From Chryseolinea serpens (GTDB lineage Bacteria > Bacteroidota > Bacteroidia > Cytophagales > Cyclobacteriaceae), in assembly GCF_900129725.1 (NCBI RefSeq), contig NZ_FQWQ01000003.1:922091-986090 (forward strand): DNA of 64,000 nucleotides, given 5' to 3'. The notes under the pieces are model-generated. The model was not told the DNA's origin. It ran no database searches and worked only from the letters and a program-made list of their open reading frames with translations. Shown piece by piece: positions 59,445 to 64,000 of this stretch (position 1 is its first letter; every line of letters begins with the position of its first letter). Made by a program: the position numbers and the translations under genes.

Positions 59445-60824
59445 ATGAGAACGACAGTGCAACGAACGCCCTCCGAAAGTGCTGCGAAAAGCCATCCGTT
59501 TTTTCTGAAACGGGAGCCGAACCATGCCTTGTTTTTTCAGCCCCAGCTCACCGTCGGGCCGACCGACGATGTGTATGAACGCGAAGCGGATGCCGTGGCC
59601 GACCAGGTGATGCGCAACGACGGTCATGCTGCCATACAAACGAAGATCTCGCCGGTGACCCTTCAACCCAAATGCGCGGCGTGCGAGGAGGAGGAGCGTA
59701 TGCAACGAAAAGAAAGTGAAAAGGAGGGTGCATCTTCTGAAGCTCCCGCGCTGGTTTCCGCGACCCTCGGTGGCGGCGGTTCGCGCATGGCGCCGGACAC
59801 GCGGTCCTTTATGGAAAATCGTTTTGGTTATGACTTCGGCCAGGTGAAAGTGCACACCGACACCACGGCCGCGAAGTCGGCACAGTCCATCCACGCCTTG
59901 GCCTACACCAGCGGAAGCAACATCGTCTTCAACGCGGGACAATATGCACCTCACACGCCACAAGGCAAACGACTTTTAGCGCACGAGCTGACACACGTTG
60001 TGCAGCAGGGGCATGGGGCGCCCGCCAAAGTTCAACGACAGCAAAGCAGCCCCCGATCCTGTCCGATGCCGGTGGCAACGGCCGTCTACTCGCGGGGCAA
60101 CGACGACTGGGCAGAATGTTCCTATGAAACGGCCCGCATCACGGTGAGCCTGGTGCTCGACCAGTGTGGATGCAATGGTGGCGGCAGCATGCCTTTATCG
60201 GTAAACTACTCGGCCGTGCTGCAAGGCAAGAGTTTCACGGGACGCATGATCCCCAATCCCCGCGGTGGCCCCGCCATCCGGCAACAGGAAGGACAGGCAT
60301 CGCACATTGCAACGGGAACGATCACACCCGGTCGTTCAACAGCAGGACCAACGCAAGCTGGTATGGCATTGTCGGAAGCTGGCGTCCCTGGCAATACCAG
60401 TGGACCGTTGCGCTTAAGCATCGACGACGCGCAGACCGGGGGCGTACCCGGTGACCCTGGCGACACGGTGAGTCAGCAGCTTTCGGTGGGTAGTGTGCCC
60501 TGCCTGGGCTCATCACGAGGAGGAACCGTCAATCTCGGTGGAGGATTCCAGGTGATCAACTATAGCGTCGACGCCGATAGCAGTGGTGTTCAGGCAGCGG
60601 ATATCACCTTGTCGGAACCTGGCCGGATGGCCGGCCGCATTCCTACGCCCCTCATCAAACTCTCGCCCGGAACTCCAGGAACTCCGTACCCCGCTTTCCC
60701 TGGCACGCCAAGACCGGGTGGAACAGGCTGCTCGTGCAACACCACAACGGGTGTGCAAGTGGGAGGAGGATGTAATAGAGGAACGGGTGGTGCCGGTTTT
60801 GGTGGAACAAAAACTAACCCTTAG
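59445..60824 (+). CDS. DUF4157 (eCIS core domain) protein 1
   Basis: 459 residues. The N-terminal FFQPQLTVGPTDDVYEREAD, the CxxC motif KCAACEEEER, and YDFGQVKVHTDTTAAKSAQS, ALAYTSGSNIVF, then LLAHELTHVVQQG with HELTH at 180-184, are the DUF4157 signature. The remaining 270 residues are Gly/Ser/Thr-rich and beta-structured (GGSMPLSVNYSAVLQGKSFT, ...NLGGGFQVINYSVDAD...) with several Cys. No signal peptide. DUF4157 proteins are closely associated with eCIS loci; the C-terminal part often varies and may be a payload. Confidence 0.88.
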   Translation: MRTTVQRTPSESAAKSHPFFLKREPNHALFFQPQLTVGPTDDVYEREADAVADQVMRNDGHAAIQTKISPVTLQPKCAACEEEERMQRKESEKEGASSEAPALVSATLGGGGSRMAPDTRSFMENRFGYDFGQVKVHTDTTAAKSAQSIHALAYTSGSNIVFNAGQYAPHTPQGKRLLAHELTHVVQQGHGAPAKVQRQQSSPRSCPMPVATAVYSRGNDDWAECSYETARITVSLVLDQCGCNGGGSMPLSVNYSAVLQGKSFTGRMIPNPRGGPAIRQQEGQASHIATGTITPGRSTAGPTQAGMALSEAGVPGNTSGPLRLSIDDAQTGGVPGDPGDTVSQQLSVGSVPCLGSSRGGTVNLGGGFQVINYSVDADSSGVQAADITLSEPGRMAGRIPTPLIKLSPGTPGTPYPAFPGTPRPGGTGCSCNTTTGVQVGGGCNRGTGGAGFGGTKTNP

Positions 60825-60828
60825 AAAA

Positions 60829-61836
60829 ATGGATCGCGCTAAAACATCATACCGAACAACGCCAGCGCTATGCGGGATATTGATCGCTGTCGGCCTGTGT
60901 TGTCTTTCGTCGTGCAAGAAGGATCCCAGGCTGGACAAGCTGGTGCTGCACGAAAATTCTTTGGTAAAGATCCGTTCAAAGCCCGAAGTGTTGCTGGACC
61001 ACCTCAACAACCCGGCGGCGCCTTGCTTTGACGGCAGCAGGATCATTTTTGCGGAGAGCGGAAAGGGAATTCTCTATGAACTCAAAGAAGGGAAAACCAT
61101 TCCGCTGATTGAAGGATTCGGCACCGACAACTACGGTGGCTACACCATCAGCGTGCTGGGTCTTACGGTGACTCCCGATAAAAGCTGGCTCGTGGCCGCC
61201 GCGCAAGACAGTGGCCACATTTTTTTGTTTGATGCCGCTACTTTTCCCACGACGGTGAAGAAAGGACGTGAAATAGAACTACAACGAACGGAGTCGACAA
61301 ATCCCTTTGGAATTTTGCTGACCAAAGGCGGCATACTCGTGGCAACGGGTGGCACGAAAGCCGTTTACCAGGGCCCCTGGGATCGCATCAATCCCAATCC
61401 CTTAAAACCCGTCTTCGAAGTGGCGTCGGGTGTGGAAGGAATGGCAGAGGATGCACAGACAGGAGATGTGTTTGGCGCCGTGGTGGGCACGGGCAAACAA
61501 GATGGATCGCTCATCCGCTGGCGACCCGAGGGAATGACGATCGAGCCCAAAACTGTGGCGACAGGTTTTTCCAATTTGGTGGGCGTCACCGCCCTGCCAA
61601 ACGGGTTGCTGCTGCTTTTGGAATTTGGAGAGTTTGGCACTTCGGGAACGGGAAAATTGTCGGTGCTCGATCCAAAGGATCCTGGGAAAACGCATCCGTT
61701 GATCTCCGGTCTCGACGCCCCCAGTGCCATGGCGCTGAGTGAGGACAACACGCTGCTGATCGCTACGTTCGGCAAGGAGCAGGAAGGCGCTGAAGGGATG
61801 ATCATACAACTCAAGATGGAGTCAAAACAGGAATAA
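60829..61836 (+). CDS. Beta-propeller lipoprotein between the DUF4157 genes
   Basis: 335 residues from the ATG at 60829, 5 bases after the stop of the DUF4157 gene and giving a lipoprotein signal (LCCLSSCKKD). The mature part has propeller blades of the SMP-30/YVTN type (DGSRIIFAESGKGILYELKE, SWLVAAAQDSGHIFLFDAAT, GVTALPNGLLLLLEFGEFGT). It is encoded between two eCIS core proteins, which suggests an immunity or adaptor role, though that is a guess. Envelope location is inferred from the lipobox. Confidence 0.7.
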   Translation: MDRAKTSYRTTPALCGILIAVGLCCLSSCKKDPRLDKLVLHENSLVKIRSKPEVLLDHLNNPAAPCFDGSRIIFAESGKGILYELKEGKTIPLIEGFGTDNYGGYTISVLGLTVTPDKSWLVAAAQDSGHIFLFDAATFPTTVKKGREIELQRTESTNPFGILLTKGGILVATGGTKAVYQGPWDRINPNPLKPVFEVASGVEGMAEDAQTGDVFGAVVGTGKQDGSLIRWRPEGMTIEPKTVATGFSNLVGVTALPNGLLLLLEFGEFGTSGTGKLSVLDPKDPGKTHPLISGLDAPSAMALSEDNTLLIATFGKEQEGAEGMIIQLKMESKQE

Positions 61837-61892
61837 CGTCGCGCACGAAATGTCTTTCATACGTCCATAATGTGCACGAATAAAAAACAGGC

Positions 61893-63860
61893 ATGGTTAC
61901 AAAAGTTCCATTAGCACACACCGATGTCAGGAAGACGACGCCGTTTTTCCAGGGGCAGAAACGACCGGCCGGGCCGGTTGACCAACCAAAATGCGACGCC
62001 AGTTTTTTTCAACCCAAGCTCGCCATTGGCCCGACCGACGATGTCTATGAGCGCGAAGCGGATGCTGTTGCCGATCACATTATGCGCATGGACGATAGCA
62101 GATCGATACAACTCAAAATTTCACCCCTTGCGATTCAACGCAAATGCGCTGCTTGCGAGGAAGAGGAGCGTTTGCAACGAAAAGAAGCACAGGGAGGTGA
62201 GGCTTCGGTCAGCGATGCGTTCGAACACTATGTCGGCAACCTGGACAGCGGGGGGGAGTCATTGCCTGGCGAGGTCAGAAATTTCTACGAACCAAAATTC
62301 GGGTACGACTTTAGTAAAGTAAAAGTACATGCTGATACGGTGGCCGCGAAGTCGGCGCAGTCGATCAATGCGCTGGCATATACTTCCGGGCATCATATTG
62401 TTTTTAATCACAACCAATATTCAGCCGGATCGATCAGCGGAAAAAAATTACTGGCCCATGAGCTCACCCATGTCGTGCAACAAGGAGGTGGTCATGCAGG
62501 CGCGCAAGATTCAATTTTAAAAAAAGCAGACTCTGATGAGTCGTCTCAGACGGACCCCGAAGTGACATCCATTAAATCAATCGGTTCAGAGACGCCCCAT
62601 ACCATACAGCGGCAGGTGACTATTCCATGGGAAGCACCACCCTTCGCAAGGCCTATGCCCTTTGAAGGTGTGAAACCCATACCTATACCTGAGATCGGGC
62701 CGCTTCCCCCATTTATACCCATGCCCCCGGAAGTTGAAATTGGAGACCCGGAGATGGATATCGAACCGGAAATGGAAGAGGAGCCTGCAGTCGAACCGGA
62801 TCCTGCGCCAGACCCTGGTCCCGACCCAGGGCCATCACCCAAACCACAACCTGATCCCCGTCCATATCCCCCGCTTCCTCCGGTTGCACCTGATCCGGAG
62901 GATGAAGACAAAAACGTTTGTGGCAGTACGCGGATGCCATTGACCCATGTTAGTTTTTCTGCGGGACCTACAGGACAAGCAGGCACGGTGATCGCCGAAC
63001 CGTTAACCCGGTGTCCCGGAAATACACGAGGTTCATTGGCCAATTGGCGTGTCTACCCGGAGCAATTCAAGTGTATCAAAAAATTGGGACTGGGTCGATT
63101 TTGGCTACCGGTGCATATGCTTCATGGCATGACACCGCGGCACCGGTCTATTTTGCGAAATCTCCACGGGCCTGGTAATGACCGGTTGAATATTATCATT
63201 GCGCATAGTTCCGTGAATAGACAAATGAATGCAAAAGTAGAAGAACCGGCGCTCATGCGTGTTTACGATTTGAACCAGGTGCTCTGGTATGAATCAAAAG
63301 TAGATTCTTACGTCCCGGGTGCAGACTTCTTCACACAATCGATCACCGTCAATTATGGATTAATGGATATGCGCACCGGGTCGCGGGGCCCTCGGATCGA
63401 TGGAGACACGTTTACCAGTTCCGAGCCCGTGCCCAATTGTCCAAGGTCGTTGGGCGGCTCCGTGATGGCGCCACCGCTTTTGCCAAAGGAATTGGCGGAT
63501 TTTAATAGCACCATCAGTGTCTGCGAAAGGCTGTTGAAGTCACGTGTTTTTCCAGTCGACAATGGTGGTCTGAAAATTACGTTGCGTGCATCACGACCAC
63601 CCGGCTGTTCGACGGATGATTATTTTGTGAGTTTGGAAAAGGATAATCTGGTCTTCGATGATGAAATCAGTACAACGAAGGTTCCCGCAGGTAAGCCGGT
63701 GACCCTCACCTGGAAGCAGCTCGAGAAGGGAGAATATTATTTGAATATTTGGGTGCCGGCAAGCGCCGGGCCGGATTGTTGTTTGACAGGAACAATTTCT
63801 GTGTTCACCTTCGATGCACCTCGCCCGCCCCCCCTGCCTCCTGGCGGACAAACCGCTTAG
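61893..63860 (+). CDS. DUF4157 (eCIS core domain) protein 2 with distinct C-terminal domain
   Basis: 655 residues. The N-terminal 210 residues repeat those of protein 1 (FFQPKLAIGPTDDVYEREAD, KCAACEEEERLQRKE, ...YDFSKVKVHADTVAAKSAQS..., HELTH at 189-193). A Pro/Glu/Asp-rich linker (about 250-345) leads to a new C-terminal domain with GLGRFWLPVHMLHGMTPRH, NLHGPGNDRLNIIIAHSSVN and MNAKVEEPALMRVYDLNQ, a layout like nonspecific-nuclease-type domains attached to DUF4157, though its usual DGH/H-N core is not complete here. A beta-rich end follows. No signal peptide; a payload role is plausible. The region after it (63861-64000) holds no supported gene. Confidence 0.85.
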   Translation: MVTKVPLAHTDVRKTTPFFQGQKRPAGPVDQPKCDASFFQPKLAIGPTDDVYEREADAVADHIMRMDDSRSIQLKISPLAIQRKCAACEEEERLQRKEAQGGEASVSDAFEHYVGNLDSGGESLPGEVRNFYEPKFGYDFSKVKVHADTVAAKSAQSINALAYTSGHHIVFNHNQYSAGSISGKKLLAHELTHVVQQGGGHAGAQDSILKKADSDESSQTDPEVTSIKSIGSETPHTIQRQVTIPWEAPPFARPMPFEGVKPIPIPEIGPLPPFIPMPPEVEIGDPEMDIEPEMEEEPAVEPDPAPDPGPDPGPSPKPQPDPRPYPPLPPVAPDPEDEDKNVCGSTRMPLTHVSFSAGPTGQAGTVIAEPLTRCPGNTRGSLANWRVYPEQFKCIKKLGLGRFWLPVHMLHGMTPRHRSILRNLHGPGNDRLNIIIAHSSVNRQMNAKVEEPALMRVYDLNQVLWYESKVDSYVPGADFFTQSITVNYGLMDMRTGSRGPRIDGDTFTSSEPVPNCPRSLGGSVMAPPLLPKELADFNSTISVCERLLKSRVFPVDNGGLKITLRASRPPGCSTDDYFVSLEKDNLVFDDEISTTKVPAGKPVTLTWKQLEKGEYYLNIWVPASAGPDCCLTGTISVFTFDAPRPPPLPPGGQTA

Positions 63861-64000
63861 GTCCGGGGAGGTAAAACTCGCGGGCAGGTGTAGCGAGAGG
63901 ATGCCGGTGACTATCATGATACAGAATGCACCAGGTGATTTGAACAGATACAACCAAACAAGGAAGCGATAGATCGACATGGAAAAATGTTCCACCATAT

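Noticed and set aside
63591-63998. Minus-strand open frame at the right edge
   Set aside because: Most of it is opposite the DUF4157 gene; the hydrophobic start is not convincing and the window ends there.

Overview
The window comes from a Bacteroidota chromosome, most likely a Cytophagales-type soil or aquatic bacterium. This rests on many SusD-era style lipoproteins with short lipoboxes, one secreted protein with a type IX secretion C-terminal sorting domain, PadR/permease-prefix ABC genes, small families typical of the phylum (DUF6934, DUF5908, DUF6576-like), and several promoters matching the Bacteroidota -7 motif TAnnTTTG. I saw no tRNA, rRNA, CRISPR array or intact insertion sequence. 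Genus and species cannot be fixed from the sequence alone.

Layout. 0.1-4.3 kb: ordinary genes (NTF2-like protein, AraC regulator, small membrane and secreted proteins, an alpha/beta-hydrolase lipoprotein). 4.6-8.2 kb: a two-gene module, a DUF4407-like membrane protein fused to an ABC/SMC-type ATPase followed by a protein with a TIR-like C-terminal domain; this looks like an uncharacterised defence system. 8.3-15.4 kb: lipoproteins and hypothetical genes mixed with repeats: four copies of a 34-bp hairpin, a twin palindrome, two copies of a roughly 260-bp palindrome-ended element, and a tandemly duplicated small gene next to a DUF6934 gene. 15.4-20.1 kb: an accessory patch (RadC-like protein, PD-(D/E)XK nuclease-like protein, transglutaminase-like protein, XRE-ImmA/IrrE regulator with an unknown partner). 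20.3-35.6 kb: PadR plus ABC permease, a T9SS propeller protein, a three-member lipoprotein family, a serine beta-lactamase-like hydrolase with a decayed duplicate of its 3' end, and an S41 peptidase.

35.9-63.9 kb: an extracellular contractile injection system (eCIS) locus. It begins with a gingipain-like C25 cysteine peptidase that has no signal peptide and is closed off by its own strong terminator. Two Bacteroidota-type promoters then precede a tightly packed operon: DUF4255/Pvc16-type cap protein, unknown protein, sheath, two tube proteins, DUF5908 microprotein, LysM tube/baseplate protein, VgrG-like spike, PAAR tip, gp25, baseplate J-like protein, S74-type fibre, microprotein, second large baseplate protein and CIS tape-measure protein, followed by a membrane-anchored von Willebrand A protein and a terminator. 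Then come two DUF4157 (eCIS core domain) proteins with different C-terminal regions, separated by a propeller lipoprotein. The AAA+ ATPase normally found in such loci is not in this window.

How they fit: the operon encodes sheath, tube, spike, baseplate, fibre, cap and ruler of one phage-tail-like particle. The C25 peptidase and the DUF4157 proteins are the best candidates for cargo or maturation factors, and the VWA protein is a candidate surface partner; these roles are inferred from position and domain content.
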